Assembly (NCBI RefSeq): GCF_030518195.1 | Contig: NZ_JAULSC010000010.1 | Location: 62,001 to 126,000, forward strand | Source of the DNA: Nocardioides cremeus | GTDB lineage: Bacteria; Actinomycetota; Actinomycetes; Propionibacteriales; Nocardioidaceae | DNA: 64,000 nt | Direction of reading: 5' to 3' | Shown here: in pieces, positions 19,215 to 28,302 of the stretch | Numbering within the stretch: the stretch's first letter is position 1 | Layout: the number at the start of each line of letters is the position of its first letter | Translations under genes and position numbers: made by a program | Notes under the pieces: model-generated | Database searches by the model: none | Told to the model about the DNA's origin: nothing | What the model saw: only the letters and a program-made list of their open reading frames with translations

Positions 19215-19844
19215 ATGACCACCGTCAACCCCGCACCCACCCCGACCGGCACCGCCGTGGCCGCCCCCGCGACCCCCGCCACCCCGGCTGCACCCGCCTC
19301 CGGTGCCCGCACCGGCGCCTCGTCGCTCGGCTCGCTGCCCCGGGCCGGCTCGCGCGGCGGCGGCAACGGCGCGGCGCCGCTGAAGAACAACAACTACCGG
19401 CTGCTGCAGGTGGTGCTCTTCTGGGCCGGCGCGGTGCTGCTCCCGCTGGGCCTCGTGGTGATCATCCTGGGCTGGTACGGCGCGGCGAACACGCCCTACG
19501 AGTACGACCAGATCTCCTACCTGGTCTCCGGCGGCCTGCTCGGGCTCGGGCTGACCTTCTGCGGCGGCTTCCTCTACTTCGGGGCCTGGCTGGCCCGCAT
19601 CGCCGACGACGGCCGCGAGTCCTCCAAGCGCCTGGCCGACACCCTGCTGGTGCTGGCCGACGTGACCTCGCGCGCCGCGGCCACCCGCGACGACGGGGTC
19701 GACGTCTCCGCGCTCCCGGTCACCGCTGGCGACGGCACCACCATGCACCGCCGCGACTGCGCCCTGATCGCCCACCGCAGCGACCTGCACCCCGTCGGCG
19801 AGCACAACGGCCACCTCACCACCTGCCGCGTCTGCCGCCCCTGA
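19215..19844 (+). CDS. Two-helix membrane protein with C-terminal His/Cys metal-binding knuckle
   Basis: 209 aa, last gene of the transporter operon, three bases after the surface protein. The Ala/Thr/Pro-rich N-terminal 50 residues look disordered. Two membrane helices lie at about 58-85 and 97-120. The C-terminus reads TTMHRRDCALIAHRSD then TTCRVCRP, a His/Cys pattern resembling small zinc-binding domains of the H-x3-C ... C-x2-C kind. No known function. Its co-expression with an uptake operon suggests a membrane assembly or regulatory role. Confidence 0.75.
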   Translation: MTTVNPAPTPTGTAVAAPATPATPAAPASGARTGASSLGSLPRAGSRGGGNGAAPLKNNNYRLLQVVLFWAGAVLLPLGLVVIILGWYGAANTPYEYDQISYLVSGGLLGLGLTFCGGFLYFGAWLARIADDGRESSKRLADTLLVLADVTSRAAATRDDGVDVSALPVTAGDGTTMHRRDCALIAHRSDLHPVGEHNGHLTTCRVCRP

Positions 19845-19857
19845 CCCCTCTGGGCGC

Positions 19858-19960
19858 GGGGCCGAAGGTCCATCGGGTACCCGATGAACCTCCTGTCACC
19901 ACGCTGAAGATCCAGCCAGGCGACGCCAGTTCCATCGGGTACCCGGTGGAACATCAAGGA
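19858..19960. repeat. Tripartite palindromic element C (degenerate centre)
   Basis: Outer palindromes 19867-19890 and 19929-19952 (CATCGGGT|ACCCGATG-type, one mismatch each) have centres at 19878.5 and 19940.5, i.e. 62 bp apart. At the midpoint 19909.5 a decayed palindrome remains (10 of 15 pairs, with CTGAAG kept on its left arm). The geometry equals that of elements A, B and D. Lies between convergent genes. Confidence 0.75.
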
Positions 19961-19985
19961 CCTGGCCCGACCTGACCCGTGGGCG

Positions 19986-21290
19986 TCAGCGGCGTACGCC
20001 GCCGGCGTCGGTCGGCGCGTCGGCGGGGTCGGGGGGCGTCTCGTCCGGGTCGGGGTCGTCGGAGGTGGGGTCCTCGTCGGCGGCCAGCGCCTCCTCGGGC
20101 TTGGAGCCCAGGACGTTGTCGATGTAGTCGCGGGCGGTGTCGAAGATGTCGACGGGGCGACCCGCGCGCTCGGAGAGGTACCACCGGTGCACCAGCACCT
20201 CGTGGAAGAACTGGGCCGGCTCGAGCTTGCCGCGCGCCTCGTCGGGGATCAGCGCGACCAGCGGCTCGTAGATCTTCGTCAGCCACCGGTTGGCGACCAG
20301 CTGGCGGTCCTCGCGGCCCAGGTCGTAGGTGGCGGTGAAGGCGGCCAGGTCGTTGAGCAGCCGGCGGGCCTGGGCGTCCTCGACGTCGAGGCCGGTCAGC
20401 GACTGCAGCTCGCGGCGGTGGTGGCCGGCCTCGACCACCTTGGGCTGGATGCGCACCTGGTCGCCGTCGTAGTCGGTGACGATGTCGAGCTCGTCGACGT
20501 CGAAGCCGAGGTCGTTGAGCCGCTCCAGGCGCCGCTCGATGCGCCACAGCTCGCCGGCGGAGAACTCCTCGTGCCCGGTCAGCTCGCTCCACAGCTCGTC
20601 GTAGCGGCGCTGGAGCAGCTCGACGACCTCGTGCGGCTCGATGGCCCGGGCCATGGAGCCGCCCTCGGGCAGGCTGGCCTGCAGGTCGAGCAGCTCGGCG
20701 AAGACGTTCTCGGTGGCCACGGTGACGTCGTGCTCGCGCATCTGGCGCGACAGGCTGGGGCGCAGCTCGCCCGTCTCGGCGTCGACGAGGTACGCCGCGA
20801 ACCCCTCGGCACTGCGCCGGAAGAGCACGTTCGACAGCGACACGTCGCCCCAGTAGAAGTCGGCCAGGTGCAGGCGCACCAGCAGCACCACCAGCGCGTC
20901 GACCAGCCGCGGCAGGTCCTCGCGCCCGGCGCCGTGGCTGAAGAGGCTGCGGTAGGGCAGCGAGAAGCGCAGGTGCTGGGTGATCAGCGCGGCCGGCAGC
21001 TCCTCGCCGTCGGCGTCGAGGCGCCCGGCGACCACTCCCTGCGGCACCACCGCGGGCATCCCCATCCGCTGCAGGTCGCGCAGCAGCCGGTACTCGCGGA
21101 ACGCGATCGGCTCGACGGTCTCCTTGACGGCGTACACCCGCTCGCGCAGCCGCACGATGCGCACCACGTGGCGCGAGAGCCCGCGCGGCAGCGGCACCAC
21201 GTGCTCCTCGCCCCACTCCTCGAGCGGCGTCGCCCAGGGCAGGGTGATGATCGCGGGGTCGGGTCGGCTGGCGACGATGCGCAGGGCCAT
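19986..21290 (-). CDS. DUF4032 protein with a kinase-like (lipopolysaccharide-kinase-type) N-terminal domain
   Basis: 434 aa. A kinase-like N-lobe contains VYAVKETVEPIAFREYRLL (Lys and Glu positions of protein-kinase-like folds). The catalytic loop analogue is DFYWGDVSLSNVLF near residue 145 and the metal-binding analogue is VDAETGEL near 170. The C-terminal half is the DUF4032 region, ending in an Asp/Pro-rich tail. Known in many actinobacteria without a defined substrate. TAGGCT lies exactly six bases before the ATG, indicating a leaderless mRNA. Convergent with the ABC operon across element C. Confidence 0.85.
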   Translation of the reverse strand: MALRIVASRPDPAIITLPWATPLEEWGEEHVVPLPRGLSRHVVRIVRLRERVYAVKETVEPIAFREYRLLRDLQRMGMPAVVPQGVVAGRLDADGEELPAALITQHLRFSLPYRSLFSHGAGREDLPRLVDALVVLLVRLHLADFYWGDVSLSNVLFRRSAEGFAAYLVDAETGELRPSLSRQMREHDVTVATENVFAELLDLQASLPEGGSMARAIEPHEVVELLQRRYDELWSELTGHEEFSAGELWRIERRLERLNDLGFDVDELDIVTDYDGDQVRIQPKVVEAGHHRRELQSLTGLDVEDAQARRLLNDLAAFTATYDLGREDRQLVANRWLTKIYEPLVALIPDEARGKLEPAQFFHEVLVHRWYLSERAGRPVDIFDTARDYIDNVLGSKPEEALAADEDPTSDDPDPDETPPDPADAPTDAGGVRR

Positions 21291-21296
21291 CCGGTG

Positions 21297-21302
21297 AGCC
21301 TA
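21297..21302 (-). promoter_or_regulatory. Minus-10 TAGGCT for the DUF4032 gene (leaderless spacing)
   Basis: On the reverse strand TAGGCT is followed by six bases and the ATG at 21290, one of at least eight such promoters in the window. Confidence 0.5.
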
Positions 21303-21313
21303 GGCCCGCCCGC

Positions 21314-23212
21314 TCAGAGCCGCCACAGCGTCACGCCGGGCCCGCCGGCGGGCACCTCCAGCTCCCCGTCGCGTACGACGAGTGGTGCCGGCGCGCCCTC
21401 GGTGGCCAGCAGCGGCGCGGGGTCGCCGACCGGGCGGGCCGGGGCCCCGTCGAGCGCGGGCAGCGCCAGCGCGGCCGCGGGCAGGCTGATCGCCTCGCCG
21501 GGCGCGCGCCGGGCGCAGACCAGCACCGAGCCGGCGGGGTGCTCGCGCACGTAGATGAGGGTGTCGTCGTCGGCGTGGGCCCAGCGCAGCCCGCCGCGCA
21601 CCAGCGCGGGGTGCTCGGCGCGCACCCGCGCGAGCGCGGCGTAGGTGCCCATGGTCTGCCGGTCCCAGGTCGCGGGGGAGCCCCAGGGCATCGGGCGGCG
21701 CGCGTCCTCGCCGTTGACGCCCTCGAGCCCGATCTCGTCGCCGGCGAAGAGCATCGGCACGCCGGGCAGCGTGAACTGCAGCCCGGCGGCGACCCGGTGC
21801 TGCTCGGGGGAGCCGACCAGGGTGCGGATGCGCGCGGAGTCGTGGGAGCCCAGGATGTTCCACGACCAGGTGGTGGCCCGCCAGCCGTGCCGGGCGGTCC
21901 ACTCGCGCATCGTGCGCGCCACCAGCGCGCCGCCGCGCCGCGGCACCGGCAGCGGCCGGCCGAAGGCGCGCGCCGGCGAGGCCTCGTCGCGCAGCCACGA
22001 CCACACTGGCCACGAGAACCCGGAGTAGTTCATCGTGCCGTGCCACCCGTCGCCGTCGAGGTCGGTCGAGGCGTCGTGGTTGTGCTCGCCGATGACCAGC
22101 GCGTCGGGCCGCTGGGCCTGCGCGGTCGCGCGCACGGTGCGGGCCACGTCGTGGGCCACGTCGGTGGCGCCGAGCCGCCCGGTCATGTTGGCCACGTCGA
22201 TGCGCCAGCCGTCGACGTCGTACGGCGGGCGCAGCCAGCGCGCCACGACGCTGTCGGGCCCCTCGGTCATCGCCTCGCGCAGCCCCGGGTCGGTGTGGTC
22301 GAGCTTGGGCAGGGTGTGGTGGCCCATCCAGCACTCGTAGGAGCCGTCGGCGCGGAAGCAGTACCAGCCGCGACCGGGCCCCTCGGGGTCGGCCAGCGCG
22401 GCGCGGAACCACTCGTGGGTGTCGCCGGTGTGGTTGGTGGTCAGGTCGCCGAGCAGCCGCAGCCCGCGCTCGTGCACCGCGCCCGAGAGCCGGGCGTAGG
22501 CCTCGTCACCACCGAGCAGCGGGTCGACGCCGTCGAAGGTGGAGGCGTTGTAGCGGTGGTTGGACTCGCCGGGGAAGACCGGGGTCGTGTAGAGCACGCT
22601 CACGCCGAGGGCGGCGACGTGGTCGAGGTGCTCGGTGACCCCGTCGAGGTCGCCGCCGAAGAGCTGCAGGGGAGTGCGCGGGTCGGAGCCCTCGAAGACC
22701 ACCTCGTCGTCCCAGGCCGCCGGCACCGCCCACGGCGGCGTCTCGCGCTCGTTGGCGGCCGCGGAGCGCGCGAACCGGTCGGGGAAGACCTGGTAGACCA
22801 CGGCCTCGCGGCCCCACTCGGGCGGCGCGGCGTGGCTGGAGACGCGGAAGTCGAAGGCGTCGGGGGTATCGTGCTCGACGACGCCCGCGGCGGTCAGCCA
22901 GCGCTGGGTGCCGCCGGGGCCGGCGAGCAGGAAGCGGTAGTGGGTGACCGGGTTGTGCACCGGCAGCTCGCCCTCCCACCACACCGAGCCGCCCTCGGCG
23001 GGGGCGTCGCCGGTCTCGTCGCGGGTGATCTCGGCGCAGCGGTGGAAGACCGGCTCGGCGTCGTACGTCGTGCGCAGCCAGACCGCCTCGACCTCGTCGC
23101 CGACCCAGGTGCGCAGCCGCACCCGCACGGGCCAGCCGGGCGCGGGGGTCTCGGGGTCGAGGTAGAGCGCGGAGCCGTCGTGGTGCGGCTCGTGCAGGAG
23201 GGGGGCGTCCAT
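21314..23212 (-). CDS. GH13 alpha-amylase-family glycosidase (neopullulanase/maltogenic-amylase-like)
   Basis: 632 aa. An N-terminal carbohydrate-binding-like beta domain (about 1-125) precedes a (beta/alpha)8 barrel beginning EAVVYQVFPDRFARS. The four GH13 regions are visible: DLTTNH (I), GWRIDVANM with the nucleophile Asp (II), GEHNHDA with the acid/base Glu (III) and LGSHDSARI (IV). No secretion signal is present, so it probably degrades maltodextrin or cyclic glucans inside the cell. It ends 23 bases before the DUF4032 start and reads the same way. Confidence 0.92.
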   Translation of the reverse strand: MDAPLLHEPHHDGSALYLDPETPAPGWPVRVRLRTWVGDEVEAVWLRTTYDAEPVFHRCAEITRDETGDAPAEGGSVWWEGELPVHNPVTHYRFLLAGPGGTQRWLTAAGVVEHDTPDAFDFRVSSHAAPPEWGREAVVYQVFPDRFARSAAANERETPPWAVPAAWDDEVVFEGSDPRTPLQLFGGDLDGVTEHLDHVAALGVSVLYTTPVFPGESNHRYNASTFDGVDPLLGGDEAYARLSGAVHERGLRLLGDLTTNHTGDTHEWFRAALADPEGPGRGWYCFRADGSYECWMGHHTLPKLDHTDPGLREAMTEGPDSVVARWLRPPYDVDGWRIDVANMTGRLGATDVAHDVARTVRATAQAQRPDALVIGEHNHDASTDLDGDGWHGTMNYSGFSWPVWSWLRDEASPARAFGRPLPVPRRGGALVARTMREWTARHGWRATTWSWNILGSHDSARIRTLVGSPEQHRVAAGLQFTLPGVPMLFAGDEIGLEGVNGEDARRPMPWGSPATWDRQTMGTYAALARVRAEHPALVRGGLRWAHADDDTLIYVREHPAGSVLVCARRAPGEAISLPAAALALPALDGAPARPVGDPAPLLATEGAPAPLVVRDGELEVPAGGPGVTLWRL

Positions 23213-23251
23213 GGCGCCATGATCCCAGGGTCGGGCCGCAGGTCCTCACCC

Positions 23252-23281
23252 TTGCCGAGGAACTAGAACGTGTTCTAGGTT
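23252..23281 (+). promoter_or_regulatory. Promoter of the SDR gene with embedded operator
   Basis: TTGCCG (23252-23257), an 18-base spacer and TAGGTT (23276-23281) lie six bases before the ATG. The KstR-type palindrome fills the 3' part of the spacer and touches the minus-10. Confidence 0.55.
23264..23277. promoter_or_regulatory. KstR-type operator, perfect match
   Basis: TAGAACGTGTTCTA matches TnnAACnnGTTnnA fully, with perfect 6-bp arms that extend to 7 (CTAGAAC/GTTCTAG). It overlaps the SDR promoter, so binding should repress. Confidence 0.7.
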
Positions 23282-23287
23282 GCGGCT

Positions 23288-24001
23288 ATGAGCAATCGCG
23301 TCGTCGTCGTCACCGGGGCCGCCTCCGGCATCGGGTTCGCCACCGCCGAGAGGTTCCGCGCCCTCGGCGACACCGTCTTCGGGCTCGACATCGCCACGAG
23401 CGTGCCCGAGGGGGTCACCTTCGTGAAGTGCGACGTCGCCGACAAGGACGCGGTCGACGCCGCCGTGGCCACCTGTGCCGAGGCCGGTGGCATCGACGTG
23501 CTGGCCAACGTCGCCGGCATCGTGCAGTTCGGCCGCTTCGAGACCGTCACCGAGGAGGTCTTCGACCGCATCCAGGCCGTCGACGTGCGCGGTCCGTTCT
23601 TCCTGATCCAGGCCGCGCTGCCGCACCTGCGCGCCAGCCGGGGCTGCGTCGTCAACGTCTCGTCGGTGGCCGGACGGATCCCGCAGCCCTACGCCGCGGC
23701 GTACGCCGTCGCCAAGGGCGGGCTGACCCAGCTCACCCGCTCGCTGGCCCTCGAGCTCTCGCCCGACGGCATCCGCGTCAACGCCGTGTGCCCCGGCACC
23801 GTCGACACCCCGCTGGTGGCCAGGGTCGCCGAGACCTACCCCGCCGACCTCGACCCGCGGGTCTCCGACCGGCTGCTGGCGATGCTGCCCGGCGGCGCCT
23901 CGACCCCCGACGAGATCGCCTCGACCATCGTTTACCTCGCCTCCGGCGACGCCCGGATGATGACCGGCGCGGTGGTGGCCCACGACGGCGGCATGAGCTG
24001 A
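23288..24001 (+). CDS. SDR-family NAD(P)-dependent oxidoreductase
   Basis: 237 aa classical short-chain dehydrogenase. TGAASGIG cofactor motif at residues 9-16, NVAG near 84, catalytic Ser in NVSSVAGR near 130 and YAVAK (Tyr/Lys) near 148. C-terminal GAVVAHDGGMS is typical. It oxidises or reduces a hydroxyl/keto group; the substrate is not evident. Expected to be leaderless from a promoter occluded by a KstR-type site, which links it to steroid or isoprenoid-like catabolism as inference, together with the operons at 8.8-19.8 kb. Confidence 0.9.
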   Translation: MSNRVVVVTGAASGIGFATAERFRALGDTVFGLDIATSVPEGVTFVKCDVADKDAVDAAVATCAEAGGIDVLANVAGIVQFGRFETVTEEVFDRIQAVDVRGPFFLIQAALPHLRASRGCVVNVSSVAGRIPQPYAAAYAVAKGGLTQLTRSLALELSPDGIRVNAVCPGTVDTPLVARVAETYPADLDPRVSDRLLAMLPGGASTPDEIASTIVYLASGDARMMTGAVVAHDGGMS

Positions 24002-24034
24002 GCCCCGCTCGGCCCGCGCACGGCCGGGCCTGGC

Positions 24035-24040
24035 TAGGCT
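24035..24040 (+). promoter_or_regulatory. Minus-10 TAGGCT of tRNA-Thr
   Basis: TAGGCT lies ten bases before the mature 5' end of tRNA-Thr, the usual spacing for a short 5' leader. rsmI probably depends on this promoter too. Confidence 0.5.
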
Positions 24041-24050
24041 GGGCGCCCCC

Positions 24051-24123
24051 GCCGGTGTAGCTCAGTTGGCAGAGCACCTCTCTTGTAAAGAGGATGTCGC
24101 AGGTTCGACCCCTGTCACCGGCT
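24051..24123 (+). tRNA. tRNA-Thr (anticodon TGT)
   Basis: 73 bases folding into a standard cloverleaf. The acceptor stem pairs GCCGGTG with CACCGGC plus discriminator T. The D arm is GCTCAGTTGGCAGAGC, the anticodon arm CCTCT-CTTGTAA-AGAGG and the T arm CAGGTTCGACCCCTG. The loop CTTGTAA gives anticodon TGT, reading ACA. CCA is not encoded. rsmI starts after a single intervening base. Confidence 0.97.
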
Positions 24124-24124
24124 C

Positions 24125-24976
24125 GTGAGCGAGCATCCCGTCCCGTACGGCGTGCTGGTGCTGGCCGCCACCCCCATCGGCCAGGCCGGCGACGCGCCGC
24201 CCCGCCTGGCCGCCGAGCTGTCCGGCGCCGACGTGGTCGCCGCCGAGGACACCCGCCGGCTGCGGCGCCTGACCACCGACCTGGGCATCGAGCTCGGCGG
24301 GCGCGTCATCTCCTACTTCGAGGGCAACGAGCAGGCGCGCACGCCCACGCTGCTCGAGGCGCTGCTGGCCGGCGAGCGGGTGGTGCTGGTGACCGACGCC
24401 GGGATGCCCAGCGTCTCCGACCCCGGCTACCGGCTGGTGGCCGCGGCCGTCGAGGCCGGGGTGCGGGTCACCTCGGTGCCGGGGCCCAGCGCGGTGCTGA
24501 CGGCCCTGGCGGTCAGCGGGCTGCCGGTCGACCGGTTCTGCTTCGAGGGCTTCCTGCCCCGCAAGGCCGGCGAGCGCTCGCGGCGCCTGGACTCGCTGCG
24601 CGACGAGGAGCGCACGATGGTCTTCTTCGAGGCCCCGCACCGCACCGAGGCCGCGCTGGCCGCGATGGCGACCTCGTGGGGCGAGGACCGGGTGGCCGCG
24701 GTGTGCCGCGAGCTGACCAAGACCCACGAGGAGGTGCGCCGCGGGCCGCTGGGCGAGCTGGTCGGCTGGGCCGCCGAGGGGGTGCGCGGCGAGGTCACCA
24801 TCGTGGTCACCGGCGCCGCCCCGAGCGCCGCGATCTCCACCGAGCCCCCCGCCCTCGTCGCGGCCGTCGCCGAGCGGGAGGATCAGGGCATGACGCGCAA
24901 GGAAGCGATCGCCGAGGTGGCCCGGCTGGCCGGGGTGCCCAAGCGCGAGGTCTACCAGCTGGTGCACGTGCGGTGA
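24125..24976 (+). CDS. rsmI: 16S rRNA (cytidine-1402) 2'-O-methyltransferase
   Basis: 283 aa, tetrapyrrole-methylase fold. VLVLAATPIGQAGDAP opens the domain, then VVAAEDTRRLRRL, SYFEGNEQAR, LVTDAGMPSVSDPGYRLV, VPGPSAVLTALAVSGLP, FEGFLPRK and CRELTKTHEEV follow, all RsmI hallmarks. Modifies the ribosomal P site. The GTG at 24125 is one base after tRNA-Thr, so there is no room for a Shine-Dalgarno. Either the tRNA sequence serves as leader, or 3' processing of the tRNA yields a leaderless mRNA. Overlaps the next gene by four bases. Confidence 0.95.
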   Translation: MSEHPVPYGVLVLAATPIGQAGDAPPRLAAELSGADVVAAEDTRRLRRLTTDLGIELGGRVISYFEGNEQARTPTLLEALLAGERVVLVTDAGMPSVSDPGYRLVAAAVEAGVRVTSVPGPSAVLTALAVSGLPVDRFCFEGFLPRKAGERSRRLDSLRDEERTMVFFEAPHRTEAALAAMATSWGEDRVAAVCRELTKTHEEVRRGPLGELVGWAAEGVRGEVTIVVTGAAPSAAISTEPPALVAAVAEREDQGMTRKEAIAEVARLAGVPKREVYQLVHVR

Positions 24977-25821
24977 GCGGGCGCACGCTGGAGCGGATCT
25001 CCTCCTACACCCACGACGGCCTGGTCTTCGACGTCATCGACGACGGCCCCCTCGACGGCGACGTGGTCGTGCTGCTGCACGGCTTCCCCGAGCGGGCCTC
25101 CAGCTGGCACCAGGTCGCGGCCCGGCTGCACGCCCACGGCTTCCGCACCCTGGCCCCCGACCAGCGCGGCTACTCCCCGGGCGCGCGGCCCCCGCGCCGC
25201 CGCGACCACCGCCTCGAGCTGCTCACCGCCGACGTGGCCGCCCTCGTCGAGCGGGTCGGCGGGCCGGTGCACCTGGTCGGGCACGACTGGGGCGCGATCG
25301 TGGCCTGGTCGCTGGCCCAGACCCGCCCCGAGCTGCTGCGCACCCTGACCGCCTTCTCGGTGCCGCACCCCGGCGCCTTCGCCCGCTCCATGCGCGGCTC
25401 GCTGCAGCCGCTGCGCTCCTGGTACGTCGGCGTCTTCCAGGTCCGCGGCCTGGCCGAGCGGGTGCTGGCCCGCCCGGCGCTGGCCGCGCGCATCCTGCGC
25501 CGCGGCGGGATGAGCGCCGCCGAGGTCGAGCAGTTCCGCACCGGCATCGTCGAGCACGGCGCGCTGCGCGGCGGGCTGATGTGGTACCGCGCGCTGGGCC
25601 TGCTCGACCGCCGCCAGGTGCCGCGCCACGTCACCGTGCCGACCACGATGGTCTGGTCCGACGGCGACTCCTTCCTCGACCGCAGCGGGGTCGAGGCCAC
25701 CGAGCACTACGTCGACGCGCCCTACGAGCTGGTCGTGCTGCGCGGCGTCACCCACTGGATCCCCGCCCAGGCGCCCGACGCCGCGGCCGAGGCGGTCCTC
25801 GAGCGGATCAGCGGCACGTGA
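24973..25821 (+). CDS. Alpha/beta hydrolase of the epoxide-hydrolase-like group
   Basis: 282 aa from the GTG overlapping the rsmI stop. Oxyanion motif HGFPERASSW near residue 35, nucleophile motif GHDWGAIV near 98 with Asp in the nucleophile position as in epoxide or haloalkane hydrolases, and His of GVTHWIPAQAP near the end. Residues 120-205 form a helical cap. The substrate is unknown. Sits in a coupled rsmI-hydrolase-tatD string. Confidence 0.88.
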   Translation: MSGRTLERISSYTHDGLVFDVIDDGPLDGDVVVLLHGFPERASSWHQVAARLHAHGFRTLAPDQRGYSPGARPPRRRDHRLELLTADVAALVERVGGPVHLVGHDWGAIVAWSLAQTRPELLRTLTAFSVPHPGAFARSMRGSLQPLRSWYVGVFQVRGLAERVLARPALAARILRRGGMSAAEVEQFRTGIVEHGALRGGLMWYRALGLLDRRQVPRHVTVPTTMVWSDGDSFLDRSGVEATEHYVDAPYELVVLRGVTHWIPAQAPDAAAEAVLERISGT

Positions 25822-26711
25822 GCTCGCCGGGCACGGGGCCGACCCCGCCGCGCGACGACCTGCCCCCGGTGCCGGCGCCGCTGCCGCACCCGGTCGTCGA
25901 CAACCACTGCCACCTCGACATGGGGCGCGGCGACGAGGCGGCGCTCCCGGTCGCCGACGCGCTGGCCGCGGCCGCCGCGGTGGGGGTCACCCGCGTCGTG
26001 CAGATCGGGTGCGACCTGCCCGGCGCGCGCTGGGCGGTCGAGGCGGCAGCGGCGTACGACGCCCTGGTCGCCGGCGTCGCGCTGCACCCCAACGAGGCGC
26101 CACGCTTGGCCGCCGCGGGCCAGCTGGACGCGGCGCTGGCCGAGATCGAGCAGCTGGCCGGCGCGCACCCCGGCGTGCGCGCGGTGGGGGAGACCGGCCT
26201 CGACCACTTCCGCACCGGCGAGGAGGGCCGCGCCGCGCAGGTGGAGTCCTTCCGCCGCCACGTCGACATCGCCAAGCGGCTCGACAAGACCCTGGTCATC
26301 CACGACCGCGACGCCCACGAGGAGGTGCTGGCCGTCCTCGACGAGGAGGGCGCCCCCGAGCGCTGGGTGATGCACTGCTTCTCCGGCGACGCCGACTTCG
26401 CGCGGCGCTGCCTCGACCGCGGCGCGCACCTGTCCTTCGCCGGCACCGTGACCTTCAAGAACGCCGACCCGCTGCGCGAGGCGCTGGCCCTGGTGCCCCT
26501 CGACCGGCTGCTGGTCGAGACCGACGCGCCGTACCTGACCCCGCACCCGCACCGCGGGCGCACCAACGCCTCCTACCTGGTGCCGCTGACGGTGCGCACC
26601 ATGGCCGAGGTGCGCGGGGCCGACCTCGAGGAGCTCTGCGCGGGCATCGACGCCGCCACCGAGGCCGCCTTCGGCGGCACGTGGGGCGCCGGCACGCCGA
26701 CCGGACGGTAA
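25818..26711 (+). CDS. TatD-family metal-dependent hydrolase/DNase
   Basis: 297 aa. The Pro-rich start is followed by the metal motif VVDNHCHLDMG near residue 28, GETGLDHFRT, VIHDRDAHEEVL, HCFSGD and the C-terminal ETDAPYLTPHPHRGR. These ligate the divalent metals of TatD-type 3'-5' exonucleases, implicated in DNA repair and degradation. GTG start overlapping the previous stop. The order tatD-rpfB-ksgA-ispE matches mycobacteria. Confidence 0.93.
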   Translation: MSSPGTGPTPPRDDLPPVPAPLPHPVVDNHCHLDMGRGDEAALPVADALAAAAAVGVTRVVQIGCDLPGARWAVEAAAAYDALVAGVALHPNEAPRLAAAGQLDAALAEIEQLAGAHPGVRAVGETGLDHFRTGEEGRAAQVESFRRHVDIAKRLDKTLVIHDRDAHEEVLAVLDEEGAPERWVMHCFSGDADFARRCLDRGAHLSFAGTVTFKNADPLREALALVPLDRLLVETDAPYLTPHPHRGRTNASYLVPLTVRTMAEVRGADLEELCAGIDAATEAAFGGTWGAGTPTGR

Positions 26712-28177
<1,466 letters not shown>

Positions 28178-28189
28178 CGTTCGACCCCC

Positions 28190-28271
28190 TGCAGGAGTCC
28201 CCGGCCAGCCGGGGACTCCTGCACTGGGTGGGTGTTGCAACACCTGACAAGTGCAGGAGTCGGCTGACAAG
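28190..28271. repeat. Tripartite palindromic element E (third arm decayed)
   Basis: A perfect 15-bp inverted repeat with a 4-base loop (28190-28223, centre 28206.5) is followed by GGTGTTGCAACACC (centre 28237.5). TGCAGGAGTC then recurs at 28252, exactly 62 bp after its first copy, so the third centre falls at 28268.5. The spacing is again 31 bp. The right arm of the third palindrome has been lost towards the ksgA promoter. The first hairpin may also terminate rpfB. Confidence 0.75.
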
Positions 28272-28289
28272 CCCCCGCACACCCACCCC

Positions 28290-28302
28290 TAGGCTGACCC
28301 CA
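28290..28302 (+). promoter_or_regulatory. Minus-10 TAGGCT, leaderless ksgA promoter
   Basis: TAGGCT (28290-28295) precedes the ksgA ATG by six bases. CTGACA at 28264-28269 is a possible though distant (20-base spacer) minus-35 and lies inside the decayed arm of the repeat. Confidence 0.5.

Noticed and set aside
28190-28223. Ordinary intrinsic terminator after rpfB
   Set aside because: The stem is strong, but no T-tract follows and the hairpin is part of the phased repeat element; terminator action is only a side possibility.
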